Assembly (NCBI RefSeq): GCF_000003815.2
Contig: NC_049982.1
Location: 21,935,767-21,999,766, forward strand
Reading direction: 5' to 3'
DNA from: Branchiostoma floridae
Taxonomy: Eukaryota; Chordata; Leptocardii; Amphioxiformes; Branchiostomatidae
DNA: 64,000 nt
The position numbers were made by a program, and so were the translations under genes. The notes below the pieces were generated by a model that was not told where the DNA came from, did no database searches, and saw nothing but the letters and a program-made list of their open reading frames with translations. Each line of letters starts with the position of its first letter. Within the stretch, counting starts at the first letter, position 1. Of this stretch, positions 1 to 15,600 are shown in pieces.

Positions 1-656
1 CATGGGCATGCGCACACATTTGTTCTTCTACATTCATGAAATTGTTGTAAAGGAATTGTCTAGAGAGGTGCTACATGTATATTATCATATTATCCAATCC
101 TAGCTCAGACTGAAATGTTATGATATAGTCATCAAAATGAAAATAATAAACTATGAAAAAAGTTTTCCTCTAACGCAAGAATTTGATCCCTGAATTGGAC
201 ATGTAACTCCTTTTATTATTTACAAAATAGTTTGTGTATGATAATTGGCTGATTTCCGTAGCCTTTAGACATTCTGGGTTTGCATGGAATTGTCATGCAC
301 GATTAGGGACAAAGTGAGCTGCTTTATGCCTGAAGACAGTTGTTAGGGTTCTCACCGAGGAGTTAAACACGTCAGCCAAACAGACCTAGCAGCTTTGTCC
401 TTTCAGTGTCTGACAGAGGAGCCATTGTTTACCTGTAAAACTAGCAAAACATTTGGTGACGTAATCTTGATTGGACCTAATCCTCACCATCTTACACCAA
501 TACAACATTGTATATTGTTAACTTGGTACATTCAGTTTAGCTCTGTGTCACCCTTTGAGAATGCCAAATTTAGAAGTCATGCATAACACAGAGCAGTCAT
601 CTAATTGTGTTTGGGTTTTGTGCTGTGAATACAAGCCTTTACCTTTGTGTTTACAG

Positions 657-3600
657 CAATTGGACTACATCGTGGATCAGTATGATACCATGTCAGCAGC
701 AGTCAACTATGACCTGGACAGTAAGTATACAGTAGTCCTTGTAGGTCAATGAACCAGTGCCACACAAACCTTCCTCATGATCTCTGTCATACTTTAGATG
801 TCATATTAAGTTACCAGTAACAAGTTGTTACAGCCTTTTAAACAAGCCAACTCAATGATGCGAGACAAACAATGTAGTATTATACAACATTACTAGAAAA
901 TGTAGCTGTTATAATTTACAGCTTCAAGAAGACAACTCGAGTCAACAAATCTAACCCCCAAAGGTCTAAAAGGGTGAACATCTTTGCTAAACATCTCATA
1001 TGACTCAGTACACAATAGACTGTGTTTACATGGCAGCTTATCGCTGTCTACCTTCACTTCAATGAAAACAACTAATGAGCCACTGGAAGTGTTTAGGCAA
1101 TAGGAAAAGCAAACTTTTTAGACACCTCATCACCACTCTTGTCTGTTGTGCACTCAAATGTATAACCCATGATATAGAGCCATGGCACATGCGTATACTG
1201 CAAATTCATTTATTTTTGCATTGAAGACTTGATTTCACACTAGGAGGGAAAAGAGATTTCTGCTGTTCGCAGTTCAAACAATTAATATATACATTCGTAT
1301 ATTACAGACTTGGCCTAACAGCTGAGCAATACAATACTAAGGCATGTTCACAGTATCATGATTTTGCTTTGGTAGTTCACAATTTCAAAATTTACAGTAT
1401 ACTGCTGGAAGAGCTGGTTCAAAGGCTTAATTTTACACCAGAACACTATATATTACTAACTAGGCTTTATCAATCTATGTGAAGCTAAGAGTAGAGACTC
1501 TAAAAACATGACTGACCACAACTTTCATTGTCCAGATATTGACCAGACACTTGGAGTGGCTGTCCAGGAGCGCCTGAGGCCACAGGTGGGGACAACTGTC
1601 AATCAACTGGTGGATATGATAAACAGTACGTATTCTCCTCGTTTATGAACCACTGACAATTTTGGTTAATTATAATCTGGACGTTATTTTTGACGCTGTT
1701 TCTCACGCTGCAGGGTACCTGGTTCTACAGATAGGTACATGTGGTTATGGCTCTGCAGTAAATGGTCCTCATAGAGATGCAGTTTAACTGGTCCTAGAAA
1801 TCCATCCTTCATAAAAACTCCAAGAAGCTACTTAGAATTGAATACCTCCACTTTAAGTCTAATACTTTACCCTTCTCTTGCACATCTTTGAGGCATATCT
1901 TTATATACCTTTAGTGACATTTCCTCATGGAACTGAATCAACATGTCTTTTTTTATAAACAAAAGTGTTCCAGGTCCATATGGAAAGTTTTCCATACTGA
2001 AAGCCTTTTCTTTTTCTCAGCTGTGGAGCCAACAAAGGCGGCCCTGCTTGCTGTACAGATAGCACTGGGCCAGCTCCAGACAGGGGCACAAGACCTCAAC
2101 ACTGCCCTGGCTGACCAGAGAACCACCCTCAACGCCACCTTGAACTTCTGTCAACCGTCAGATACTGTGTGTGTGAACTTGAGGAAAGACGTGAATCAGC
2201 TCAGCCCTGGAGGAGACTTCAGCACGGTGAGTACTCAATGTCAAGTTGAACCTAGAGATACGACCTTTGGTGAAGTTTTATTGGCTAACAGTATAAATGA
2301 TTGTTTTAGAACCTTAGGCCATGTTCTTCTTAAAACTGTGCAAATAAAAAAAGTTTGGCAAAAAAAAAGTAGCCTTCATTATGAAAACTAAGTGGTCTGG
2401 AAGGTTGGATAAATGACAAACACAGAGTATAGAATACCATCAATAGATTATTGATTTTTGTTTTCGCAGTCTTTTTTTTGACATTGGAATAATCATTGAC
2501 ATTAGTATGTTTCCTGATCTATTTTTCTTTTAATCTATGTATTTGCTCATTTTTCAGCTCTTTTTTACTCTGGAAATGGCCAATAATTGATGCATGCGTG
2601 GATGTCATCCATGTAATCAAATCAACATGGCCTTAGGACAAATTGTGTAGTCTTGTCTTGCAGATTGTGATGAATTTTGTTAACAACATGTGACCATCTT
2701 GTATGTTTCCATCACTAGTTGAATGATGTGAACGCAGAACTTGATGCCGTCAACAACCTGTTGCAGTCCTATGACATCTCAGCGATCGCTGAAATGGCAA
2801 GCAACGCATTTGAGGGGATTCCTAATAGAGTTCAGAACTACTCAACCGATGTGGTTGCAGGTATTTTCTCCAATAGAATCATATTCCAGAAAGTTATCAT
2901 GTAATGCGTAATGTGACTTGATAAGTTTGTTTTATCTTTTATTACCAATTTAAATGGGGGCCTGTATGCCTCTTTTCCGTAAGGCGCAGGCATGGTTTCC
3001 TGTAGTTTGTAAATTTTTCATTGCTATTCCTGAATTTAACATAAATTTCCCTGAATTCAATATAAAGTGTTGTTGGGACCCCTATATATAGTGCCTTTTC
3101 AATTTTGAAAAGTTAGAAATTTGTTTTCAGACAAACGTCACTTATTGGTCACAATAAATTCTGACATTGATATTATGTCAAGATTTCAATATTATCAGTA
3201 TTCCAGGGATACCACACAGCGGCTTTTCTTTCTAGTAGTGAACACTGTCCTTTCATCTGACATTGATTGTTTTGAGAAGTGTTTTATATAGAAGAGGTAT
3301 AGATATAGGACAAGCTTGGTAATTGGTAACTCTTATCCTGTTGTTTACAGATGTGAAAAAGCTGCTTGCAGACAATAAAGATGTGTTTGGCAACCTGTCA
3401 GCCAGCTTGAATGGACAAGTGCAAGCGGTAAGGGCACAACAGTACTGAAAGTTCTAAAGTCAATTCAAATCAACTAAAGCTAAGGTCACAACCCGCTGTA
3501 CGTGTAAATATGTGCAATCTTTTGGGCAAAACATGGGCAATCTTTTGGGACCCGTAAGTGGTAAGTACCACCTCCGTACGAACTTGTAGGGAATCCAAAG

Positions 3601-6600
3601 GATTTTTGAGCACGCAGACACGCCGTAGAACTTTACTTTACAGGCAAAACTTTGTGTGCAATCGGGCTTTGGATTCGCGGTTGAGCCCTTAGCATAAGTA
3701 TGACATGATCTCTTGTGATCCATGCTTTTCCTTACACTGTAACATGACAACCCTCATGCTCTTTGCCCCAAAAGAGTTCCGAGATGTAGCCATGCATGTA
3801 TACAAGACTTTAATAGATGTACTTGTCTGTTTTTCTTCCCCCAGATTGCAAATAGCACAGAAGTGTACCAGGATGCTGCCACACAGTACTTGGTGAAGTT
3901 TGTCATCCCAAACAACATGTACAGGTAAGACTTAAAGCTAACGAAAGGATAAAAAGTGTGCATTGATTGGTGCTCAAATGAGATGATTTTTCTTACGTTC
4001 CTGGGTTTGCTTATCTACTTACCATGTTGAACTTCCTTGTTTGTTTGTTTGTGTTGCATACTAGTATTCTGTAAACTGCCTTATTATTATAACATAGTAC
4101 ACCAGGTTTGTACTGAAAAGCTCAGGCTGATATCATTGATCCTCTCACACACAAGACCTCCATTTAATGTCCCTAACTGAGCTAGGTACTCATTTTCACC
4201 TGAGTGAAGTGAAGAAATGTGTGTTTCCCAAGAGCACAAAGTGCGTCCTATCAGGCGACTTGAGCCTAGAACCTCTGGGTTTTGAGCCACATACCCTTTT
4301 GTAAGGCTACACGATGCTACAATGATATTTCTGTGTGCTGTGTTTGGCTTTAGGTGGTATGCAGGGCTGGGGCTGTGTTGTCTGGTCCTGCTGGTGGTAG
4401 TGTTCAACCTGCTGGGCCTGATATTCGGCCTGTGCAGCTACAACAGTGACCACACCCCCACCACTCGCACCTGCGGCTCCACCACTGGAGGAAACCTGCT
4501 CATGTCGTAAGTACTCGCTTCGAATTCCAGAGTAATCCAAACTATCTATGTTCCTCCTTCAAAAGGTCTATATCTTACTGTTAACTTATTAATGGTACAT
4601 GCATTGCTTTTATCTTGACAGAGGTGGAGAGTTTTTTTTTTTTTGTGTTCAAAGAATGAAGGCCAATTTATATAAAAGGATTAATGTGAGCAGCTAAGAA
4701 AACTGTTCAATGGAGAAGATATGATTTACTCATCGGTGATATTGAGTATTGACAGTTGTAGCAGTACTGTTATGACATGAATTTTACTGTGCAGTTGATG
4801 TATGAGCTGCTAGGTGGTGCTCTCACACAGATGTGTTCTCTGAAATCTCAGGTCTGTTGGCTTCGCCTTCCTGTTCTGCTGGTTGTTGATGCTGTTAGTG
4901 ACAATATTCTTCCTGGTGGGATCGCCCATGGAGCGTTTCATGTGCCGGCCTCTGGAGACCCAAGAGATCTTTGCTGAGGTAAATAATTCACAAGATGTTG
5001 GTATATGATGAAAATATATGAATCATTATTCTTGACCTGAAAATATAAATGGATCAATTGAGCCAATATGTCTACCTGCCAAAGTGTCTATGCCAGGAAC
5101 TGACCCCTTGCTTATCATATGATTATGCCTATTACGTTTTATATCTCTCCCTAGACCATTGACAAGCCATACTTCTTCCAAATGTCCATGAGTTCCAACA
5201 ACAGCAACAGCCAGTCTGGAACACCAGCTCCCAGTATCAAGTACTGGCTGGGACAACTTCTGCTGCAGGATGATCAGATTCCCATGAAGGCAGGGGACAT
5301 CCTTCGGTAAGGAGGGACATCCGTATTAACTATCTAATGCTCCTTAACTCGGTGGCACGCAGCTCATCAGCGCTCCAAGTCTAAGGGACATTTTTGGGAG
5401 CAATGTTGCTAGTTTCCAATAAAAACTGCACAATTTCTCCCTGGCATTGACTAAAGTTGAAAGGTCACAGATACCCATCCAAAGTGACATGGTAAATTTC
5501 AGGTGAAACTGTGCCTTTAGGCAACCTTTAATCTACACAAATGAATTTATATTGATCTACAAACATCATTTATTCCATTTTGTATAAAGCATGCATTAGC
5601 AGAAGGCCTTTGTTGTAAAGTATCTTCTTGTGTTGCCTCCAGGAACTGTTCAGAAAACAAAGGCTTGCTCGCTGTCCTTCAACTGGACAGGTACAGTTTT
5701 GGAGGAGTCAACACAACAGACCTCCTGAACCAGATCAACAACATCAACATCGATGGTAAGTTATCATAAACCTAGTTTATGTTTCATCAAAGCAAAAAGT
5801 TGATACATATAACTGTCATTGTTATTTGTGACAAATGTTTTTCATAATCAAGAACCTTTGAAAATTGAAATTCATCAGTACATCGACGAATAAGAAAATA
5901 AGATATGACTAAAAGCAGTTACTCAAGCAACTGGACATGATTTTGATACTGTATTACTAGTATTACTAGAAATGTAGTAGTAGTAGCAGTAGTAGTAGTA
6001 CATGTAGCAGTATTTTATTGTACTGCTGGGACGTCCCTGACATCGGTGGGCAGCAGTCAGTTATGATTCCAGTCAGCTCTGTCCATTGGGTCCGCACTTG
6101 TGAGGCTGCACACTTTGATCTTTTTCTTGACACACAGCAGCCAACAGTAAGACTAGAATGTTAGTAACTGCCCAACCAATCAGTTATTTGAAGTCACTAA
6201 GTCTTGTTTGTGTTAACAGACCAGCTGGACCCGTTGAACGTGGACTTCTCTACAGTAAAAGTTCTGGACCAGGACACCAGGGACAGTATGACTGACTTCA
6301 AGGATAGCGGGGTGTCTAACATAGACTTTGATGCTTACTTGGCTGAGGTAGCGTATGAACTTTTCTTCTCCAAGTTACTTGTGTTGTAAGTTTAATGAAT
6401 AAGTTCTCCCGCAAAAGGTGATTAAAGTACATTTGACTATTGAATCATTAACTACAATGTACTTGACATCTAATCACAGTATCCTGAATGATTTGTCAGA
6501 AATGTTATCAAAATAATGAAGACAACTTCTGTGAAGGTTTTGCAGTCAGTAAATTTTCAGTGTTAACACTTCAACAATGCCTTCTCACAGGTCAACAAGG

Positions 6601-9600
6601 GTCTGACTCAGGTAGACTTGCCTACATACGCCCAAGGCCTGCGGACTGCCGCTGATAACTTCCAGCCTGGATCAAATCCGGTGAGTCAAACAGACAGTAG
6701 CTCCACATTTGTAAACTAAGTTTAATGGAGAGGAAAAAGTAGCTACACATTTGCCAACCAAATTCAGTCCCAACATATTAATAGTCTTATAAGTAATTGC
6801 TACTTTTAGTTGATGTGTTCTGTGAATCTCTTGTAACATTTTGTTGTAAGGTAGTTTNNNNNNNNNNNNNNNNNNNNNNNNNNNNNNNNNNNNNNNNNNN
6901 NNNNNNNNNNNNNNNNNNNNNNNNNNNNNNNNNNNNNNNNNNNNNNNNNNNNNNNNNGTGGGCAAAACACTCTCACTGTCGTGCAATAAAGTTCTCATTC
7001 GTTATATCTCGTGACAATAATTATGCTGTAAACATTTTGGCAATGCCTCGGGCAGAGCTGATTGTACGTTAACTTAATTCACTTTATGCCCCTCCTCAGG
7101 AAACTGGAGTGAGAAACAATGCCAACAAAATAGATCAGTTACACACCACCAAGGTTGTGCCCCTTCTGGATGATGTGGTTAGTAATCTGTTTATCATTAT
7201 TCCTTAATCAATCAATAGATAGATCACTCTGTTAATCAATCAATGAAGATTATCAATAACCATATGCTATTAGTATAGTTCAGAATATTTCACGTTGTTA
7301 AAGCATATATCATTGATAGTAATCTGTATCATTGTAAACATCTTGACGTAGATTCTGGACAATCTTAGGTGTTTTTTCTTTCATTACTAGGACGTACTGA
7401 AGAACAACATCCAGCAACTCAAACAGACAGTTTCAGACCTCCAGGTGATTCAGATTTTAAACTCATTCTCATCTCAATTATTCTCTACAACTTTTTTTAT
7501 AGCATATTTATTCAATTTGTAGTGCAGTTTCATATTTGCTTCCATGTACTCATTACTGTATTTCTTTTCTCACCAGACTACGATTGACACTCTACTGACA
7601 TCTGCACAAGATGCAGAAACCTACCTCCAGAATGAGGGTGGAAATGCTGTCAAGGAAGTAAGTGGCAAATACATGTTTGTATTGGGGGGAAGGGGGTTGT
7701 AGATTAAGACTCTTCAATGGTCAGAAGGGGTATTCTACTTTTTTTTAGCCTCTTTTATTCTTACCTTACTTTTGGATATACATGAACAATCACAATCCTA
7801 CACACATGCTGCATGAAAATTAGATTAGCCTGTAGTATAGTTATGTTCAGAAGACTATAACTATCTAGTATGAATTATATATAACGTTGTGAAAAAATCT
7901 GCAACAGTTTAAGATGCTTTTATTGATCTTTCCACTGTTTATTTGCATTGTTTGCAGGAAGCCAAGACTTACGGAAACACACTGTTGGGATATGCACAAC
8001 AGTACGCTGACTGGATCATGGTCAGGGTAGGCATTCTTTCTATAGTCAGTTCCTCAGAGTGATTCTCTTAGAATGGTTGGACAGGTAACGGTATGTTGTT
8101 AATATGTATTTATGATTGCTAGAAAATAATGGAGAAAAGTATTTTGTATTTGTAACAATGATACATTGTTAGCACCATATTATTGGTTGGGTAATGTTAC
8201 CAGTTAGCAGAAAAAGATATTCTACCGATGTAATTAAAATATTGTTACTTAAGGGTATGCGTATTGATTGCGTTGTGTGGCCCAAGGGCTACTGAAACGG
8301 AGATGGGCGCCGCCCTATGCGCCATCAGGCACGGGAAGAACTTTGACTTTGACTTAAGGGTATGCATTCAATTCTGTTGTCTGATCATACTTCCAGTTCA
8401 GCGATGATTTTGGAGGCTGTAAGCCTGTCAGCGATGCTTACCAGTCTATCGTGCTGCTGGCCTGTTCTTACTTCCTGGATGCCTTTGTAAGTTTTTTCTA
8501 ACCCAAGTTCTATTCACAATGTTGGACTTGTCAAAGACATTGTGTGTCTATCAAAGAAATAGTTTTATTTGTCTTTTGTCTCTAGTCATTGCACAGGTGC
8601 GGAAATCTCTGAACCATGGATTGGTATATCCAATTTTGTATACATGCACTTTATAATAAATGTATACTATGTTTTTGTTTTTTTTCATTTTGATATTTTC
8701 CCCTTGCGTTTATTATCTCTCCATGTAAAATGAAACAAAAAGAGACATATTCATCAAAGTAAGAGCCAGCTGGACGCATGTTTAAGAAAGCTAGCTGTAA
8801 CAAAAAATTTGCAAGGAAACTACAAATGTATGCACCACTATCAATCTAAAAGATCAGAAGTTCATGTACACCACAATTCATCATATTAGCCCATCCCTAG
8901 TTGTTTCTACTCTAACTGTTCCTTCTTTTCTCCAGAACGGTTTCTGGTTTGGTCTGGGCTGGTGCCTGCTGTTCTATGTCCCCTCCATCATCTTTGGAGT
9001 CAAGCTGGCCAAACACTACAGAAGGATGGACTATGAAACAGAGTATGAGTGAGTATGATTATAGTTTTTTTCTATGTTCTTTTTTTTATTTGCATTGCTC
9101 TTGATTTATTCAGAATTTTATTTTTGTCAAAGACAGAAATTTGATTTGTCAATTAAGTGTTTGGTAAGCTGTACCTTAGGGTATACTCATGGCAAACTCC
9201 AGCAGTTGAGATCTAAGTTTAGGATTCATTTTACAAATGCTTCTAAAAGATATGGTACAACAACTTTTGAAAAAGAAATTGCTAACTAAAGTATAGCAGC
9301 TTAGCGAGGGATATTTGGAAAAATCATGGGCTTGGATGAATAAAAATAATAGTTTTGCAAGAATATGTGAATTTACCATTTTGCTTAATTTTAGTTTGCA
9401 TGGAAATGCCCCAAGGCAATGCAACTAACAGTATTTTCATAATACTAAAGAAAATGCTTTATTCTAGACGACACGTATATCCGTTATCATACATATGAGA
9501 GCCACGTGTGTACCAAACACAATAGACCTTTAGCTGGTGGTTAGGCGTAGGTGCATGTACGTGTATGTAGTTGAGCGGCTGCATAATGGAGCAGTTTGCT

Positions 9601-12600
9601 TTGTACTGAGGTTCAGTCTGTCCTAATTGTCCCTCCCATTGCCTGCTCCTAATGCTGACCAATTGACCATTTGTGTTGTCCACAGCTATGACTACCGTTA
9701 TGAGAATGTGCCGATGTCCAAGTGAGTGAAAGTTTAGTAACTGACCTTTAACATACTTATTTTACTCAGCTGTAGCCGTCATGTCGTTTGATCAGGGTTG
9801 TAGCCAGCGCCCGTCCTTCCGTCCTTTGACGGAATTTTGCAGCTGGGGACGGAAAAATATTTTGCCCATTCCGTCCTCTGTGACGGAGAAAATCGATATG
9901 TAAAGATACAACAAAAACTAAAAATCGTGCAAAGATCTCCAAAAGCTCAAAGGATTTTTTCACAGCGCCGGGGCAGGGGTCCGCATTTCAGGCTATTCAG
10001 AAGGCTTATTTTATCAGGTTTTTAGGGCCATATCTACGATAATAGTAGCAGTCACTTAACTTCTTTTCAGTTTGACATAACAATATTTCAAGTCAAAGCG
10101 TCAAAGTCAACTAAAAACTCGTAATCAACAAACTTTACTCAGCTCAACAGTAACGTTAACTATTGTCCGGTTTGCCATCCGAAGTTGAAGCGCTTATTTA
10201 TAGCGCTAGTATCTTCGATGCGCCGTTAGCCGCCGTGCCGTGCGACTGTTGTTGACGGTCTTACATCCCTAAGTTGCCGCCTCGCTGTCACACGATATAC
10301 CAACGGACATGTTTCAAGAAAAATACCCGGCGAAACCATTGTTCCGCGTCAGATTCTATTCTATAAAACATGTGTGTTACAGTCTGATAAATATTTTGTA
10401 GAAGCACCGCTGTGGGAAAGTGCAAGGCCTTAAGGAATAATCACGTAGCATACGAAGTTCGCTGTCAACTGGCACACGACTGTTTGAAACTCTAACCAAC
10501 AGCCGCGGCCTTTGATGTTGGCGAAAAGGTGCACTGCCTTTGGAACAAGGTGGGCGGGGCCACATGACGAGGCTTGCCCCGAAAGCCCCGGCCCCGAAAG
10601 GAAATGCCCGGGTTTTACATACAAACTTACGGTGGCTTGTACTTTACGTTGCCGAACCAAAGAGCTTCAAATTTAGAAAAGGAAATTTGGGAACGCGACC
10701 TGCCCTTGCTCTAGAAATGTGTCAGAGAGAATTGATTTTATTTTCCGCGCTGAAAAAGAAATGACGCAACTAATAGTAAGAGCCTATGGGATCAACCCCG
10801 CTCCCCATATGAGATTCCCGGGAAAATCTGGCTGTTCCGGGGAGGGATCCCACCCCGCTATAATAGGACCGCGCCGGATCAAACCGTGGGCGATTCTTTC
10901 AAGTGATTCGTTGTACATGCTCGCCGACTCGCCGTCTATGTTTCCAATCTTTGTAAAGTGTTAAAATGCTACTTACCTCGTTCAGATGAACTGACAGATG
11001 AAGTGTGTTGTGTTAATCGACGGTTTCTCTCATCGGCGACGGTAGGAATCGACGTGAACTTTGATACGACTTACTAAGTAAGACGCAAACGGCCGGTGTT
11101 GAAAATGTTTTATTCTCGCCGATGTGAAGGCGCCGTTATCCCTTGTATGTGCTATTGTGCTTGTGTATATTTCTCGTAGGACGTAGATACGTAATAAATT
11201 TTTGTTGTACTAAACGTGCTGTTTCTTTTCTGTGTAAATTCTATACAATATAGAAGTGCAGCTGTGTAACACGCTTACAATCTTACCCTCATACCAGCAA
11301 TCTGTGCGATCACTGCGGTGGCGGTAGCATCGGCCCCTTTCCTAAATAAAATCCAGCGTAAAACCCTCGTGTAATTTCTTTTACCAAAACAGATGTATTA
11401 ACAGCTCAAAATGCTGGAAATAGCGTTTCAGAGGGTCTAGATTTCAAAATTTTCCGGGGGAGCATGCCCCCGGACCCCCCTAGGAACGTCGCGCCTTTGG
11501 CGCGACATCTCGCGCCTACGGCGCTCGATAGGATTTTCTGTCAAAAGTGGGGGGACGGAAAATGATTTCGGGCTGGCTACAACCCTGCGTTTGATCATTG
11601 GTCATGTTTCAACTAGGAGTACCGTGTATATTTCTACGCTATCGATGGTATTCCTCAAGCTTGTAAAAGAATTCGCTAGTATACTACATTGAAAGATGCA
11701 ATGGTTTTCAGGAGATTTTGACATCTTTGAACATTACCAGCTTTTAATGGCTTTGTTTTTTATGGCACTGAAGTTGCAGTTACATTTTGCCCTTTTTTGT
11801 TTGATCACCATGAAAAATCTAACCACTATTTTCTTTCATTTTTGCATCACTGGAAATCTAACATTCACTCTTTTTTTTTACAATCCACGTTAACATAGAA
11901 ATTGTCATTTTTTCATACCTACAGTCTGAATGTCTCTATCCCTCGGGTTGAGCGCACAGGCTTATGACCAGGCAAGCACTTGTGGATTTTTTTTCCCTGT
12001 TTTATGTTCATTTTTCCCGAGCATGTATCTGTTTACCTTGTTTTTATTGTTCATTCTCTTCTTTGTCATGTACACTTCATGCATGGATGGTTCATGTGAC
12101 TGTCTATCACTGCCTTATAACTATAATCTTTTACTGCCTCTAAATCTCACACTCTAAACAAGTTTATACTAACTGTATAAGTCCACCTAGGTCCTTAAAG
12201 ACTGGGAAATAAGATTTTGTTCCAGCAGATCCAATTTTTCAATGCCTTTTGGTATTTCGTAACAAAGATTAATTGGCAAAAGGAATATGATAATAGCAGT
12301 TGCACAGTTGCAGTAATACTTGTCAATCTTGAAAGATTGTCCAAAATCAGAGCTGGCAATTTTGTGAACATCCATGTGCTCTTTTGAATGAGAAGCCCAT
12401 CATGAATTTTACACTTCTATGTGTGCTTTATTTCAAAGGTTTCTGAGATCTGTTGGCTACCAGGATTCTAAGCTTCCTCACATGTCAACCATCGGTATAC
12501 AAATGCATACAGGCTTATGCTGCCCCCTTTTAACTTGAAAGCTTTTTGTCCTTTCATAAAACAGAGAAGTTCCTTAGTTATGTCGATGAAGGTTAGACAT

Positions 12601-15600
12601 TCAGGTAAAAAGATATGCCAAAAAGCAGTACTCAAGCAACTGGATATGATTTTGGAAACTGTCAGACGTTTCAGACAGTCATCCAGCATCTTTCATTACG
12701 ATCCTTTGTAGCAGTTCCCTAACAAGTTCCTAACTTGCAGTTTCCCACAACGTTATGGAAGATATAATCAATATATTTCCTTATAGCCTACCCAGTAGAC
12801 GAAAATTGGGAGTTGTTGTTGGCTTGACAATACTTTTCTTGAACTTCAATCAGACTGTATCCAGAAGGTTATTTACCACAATCTGAAAATGTATGGAAAA
12901 ATTCATGGAAACTATTTTTTTTTTTTAATGTTGGGGTTCCTTCAAGTATATAAATTTATGTAGAACTGATTTAGTCTCTACAGACTGTCCTTAAGGCTTT
13001 AACCACTTGTGGTGGTACTGAATACCCTTTCTTGTCTTGATCCTTTTCTGCAAGAAATATTGCCTGACGAAACAATTATTTTTGTCTTAGCTTTTGTTGA
13101 ATGGAAACTGGAGAAATATTTGGTCCCAGAATTTGCAATTGAGGTAAACTGTCCCTGCAACTTCCAAGGAGGTAGAGCAAGGCTGTACCATGACTATATA
13201 TAGTTTCATTGTTTTATTTTGATAGCTTTGTATCTTCCTCCTTGTTCAAATTCATTTGATTTGGACTCCTTTCACAATCATGTCTAAGCAAAAGAAAAGT
13301 GTCCCCAATGTTACAGAATAAAGATTGAGTACCCAGTGTGTAATACACACAGGAGACTGTTAGTAAAAGTGAAGTGAGAGATTTCTTTTTTGTTCCAGCG
13401 CCACCACCCCCAGCCCCGGCTTCCAGAAGGCATTTTTCTTTAACCCCAGCCGAGTCCGAGAATCTGATCTCTGACAGTACGAGGCAAAACATTTTAGGTT
13501 TATCTACACCTAGATCTAATAGCTTTTCTCTTAAACCTAAAAAAACTCTCTCCTCTCTGGGTGCTGTGGTGCTCATGAAGGGTACATCTTGCTGGAAACC
13601 TTTTCTTGAGCTGGATAGAGAAGTACTGTAACATTTTACTGTTATTAATCTGGATTAAACCATTTTGTAGTACTTGCTTTTTGAGTGGCAAAATGTAGCT
13701 GCAACTTCTGGGGAGTTAGAGTAAGCATCTATAGTGTATTTGAGCGTAGCACAGCTGGGCTCTTGGTTATAGGCTGGTTCATGGATTAAATTGTTCATGC
13801 ACAGTAAGATGCATTGTGGTTAATATGAAGGCCCCTTACTTGTAAACAGTTCTTGTCTAGACTATACTTGAGATACAAGTAAACAAAACACATCTGTATA
13901 TCCAGATGTGTTTTGTTTACTTTGATGACCATACAAGCATTAGCTAACCACAGTGCATCTTGATGCATATAGTATTACTCAGTTTACTCTGTGAATCAGC
14001 TTTTTGTGTGAAACCATAGACATGGTTGAGGGTTTTCAGTGAGAAACAAATAAGTAGGTCAATGAGAAATATGTACATAGACATTACTATACATGTAGAA
14101 TTACAACATGGAAAATTGGTGTCAACTACATCCTATGCCTGTGAGCTGAAGAAACAAACTTACTCCAGCCTTTCTCTTGCCCAGCATGGCTGTCAGAAAC
14201 CCTCCTCATCCCTTTTTTGTGTGTTTCAGGCTTGTGAGCTATAACTCACGTGTACGTGTACAATTGTGCATGTAACTGTGCAAACCTCCTGTACTGTTAG
14301 GGGTATTGATGTTCTTCTTGATTCCTGTGTCTGTGTAAGAGACCGTAGAAAAAATAATTTTAATTGCTGTGTTGCTTTTCAGTATGGACAGGAAACAACC
14401 ATCTGCTCCACCTGCTTGGCATAGGTAAGAATTTTGCATTGTTTTTGTACATATACAACATGGACGGATGACTTCTGATGAAATTGTACACTTTGTCTTA
14501 TGCATTCTGCATATATTCTTGCCAATTTTTAAAGTTCAATGCCAATATTTGAACATTAAAATGTAGTTATCATGTGTGCATTTAGTTAATTTTCTTGACA
14601 TTTTTTAGGCATGTTTTACTCACATTACAGGCTCTATAATTTAGCATGCATAGTTAAAGAAAACGTATGTACTATATGATAAATGAATTGCATTGCGTTA
14701 ACCATCATGTCTGTGTGAACAGTAACGTCAACGCTTGTTTCACAGTTGTTAATCAATTATTAATTTGAACCGACCTCTCCGCCCCTTCTAGCCTAATTTG
14801 ATCATGCATCTGCATGGTGATCAATCTTCTGTCTTCATATTTCCTGAGATATGATTACCAAGCATGGGTACACATGTTTTTTATATACATGTTGCCCAGT
14901 GCTTAAGAGCTCTGCCTGAAGAGGAACACAATTGAAGTGCCATTTTGTAGAATGAATACCCATGTGGCAAGCATACCAGTGTGTTCAATGTATTTTGTGT
15001 TTGTCCCAAAGTATTTTAAGAGTGGTAGTTTCTCCTCAGCAAATCTGTCTGTTTTATTGGACAAACAGTACAATTGCCTTACAATGTTTGGGCAGCCATT
15101 TGTAGTGGTTACTGTAGTACCGTAGTAAGTGTGATGTTTAACAAGTTAACCCTCACTTGCAGGTACAGAAACTCCAGGAAATATGACCAGAACTACTGTA
15201 TATTGGGAAATTTTGGTGTTTAAAATACATGTAGCTCACTTGAACAGTAATTGTGTAGTACAAAATACCGGTAAATCGAGAAACTGCCTATTTTCCAAAG
15301 GGTCAATTGCAAAATTTCAGATAGCATCCACTATGTTTAATTGGTGCTATCATACCATAATTATGTCCATATCCCCTGCCTTTCATTTTTTTCTTTGCTG
15401 CACTTAACTCTACCATGCCAGTTTCTTTTGTTTGGTAGTGTCACTCTGTATAGACTTGTAGTTTGTGGTGTTGCGTAGAAATTTACCTCTTCTTTAGGCC
15501 CCTTTGCTTTTGTCTGTCCATCTTGTCCCCTCCTTGTGAACTTGGTGGTCTGTACACCTAGTGGTAGACATGCTACTGTTTTGTTGGGTATTATGTCCTT

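Noticed and set aside
409-436. Possible prominin exon between tttcag and gtaaaa
   Set aside because: The encoded residues do not resemble prominin at the expected position and the phase to the 657 exon does not fit well.
3470-3710. Segment starting ggtcacaacccgctgtacgt that looks like an inserted repeat
   Set aside because: No inverted ends, tail or target duplication could be found, so not listed as a mobile element.
13399-13631. Proline-rich open frame after a strong acceptor ([10 protein letters not shown])
   Set aside because: The longest frame needs one carried base, but the preceding prominin exon carries two; in the matching phase it stops after 25 codons. Kept only as a possible alternative tail, not annotated as a gene.
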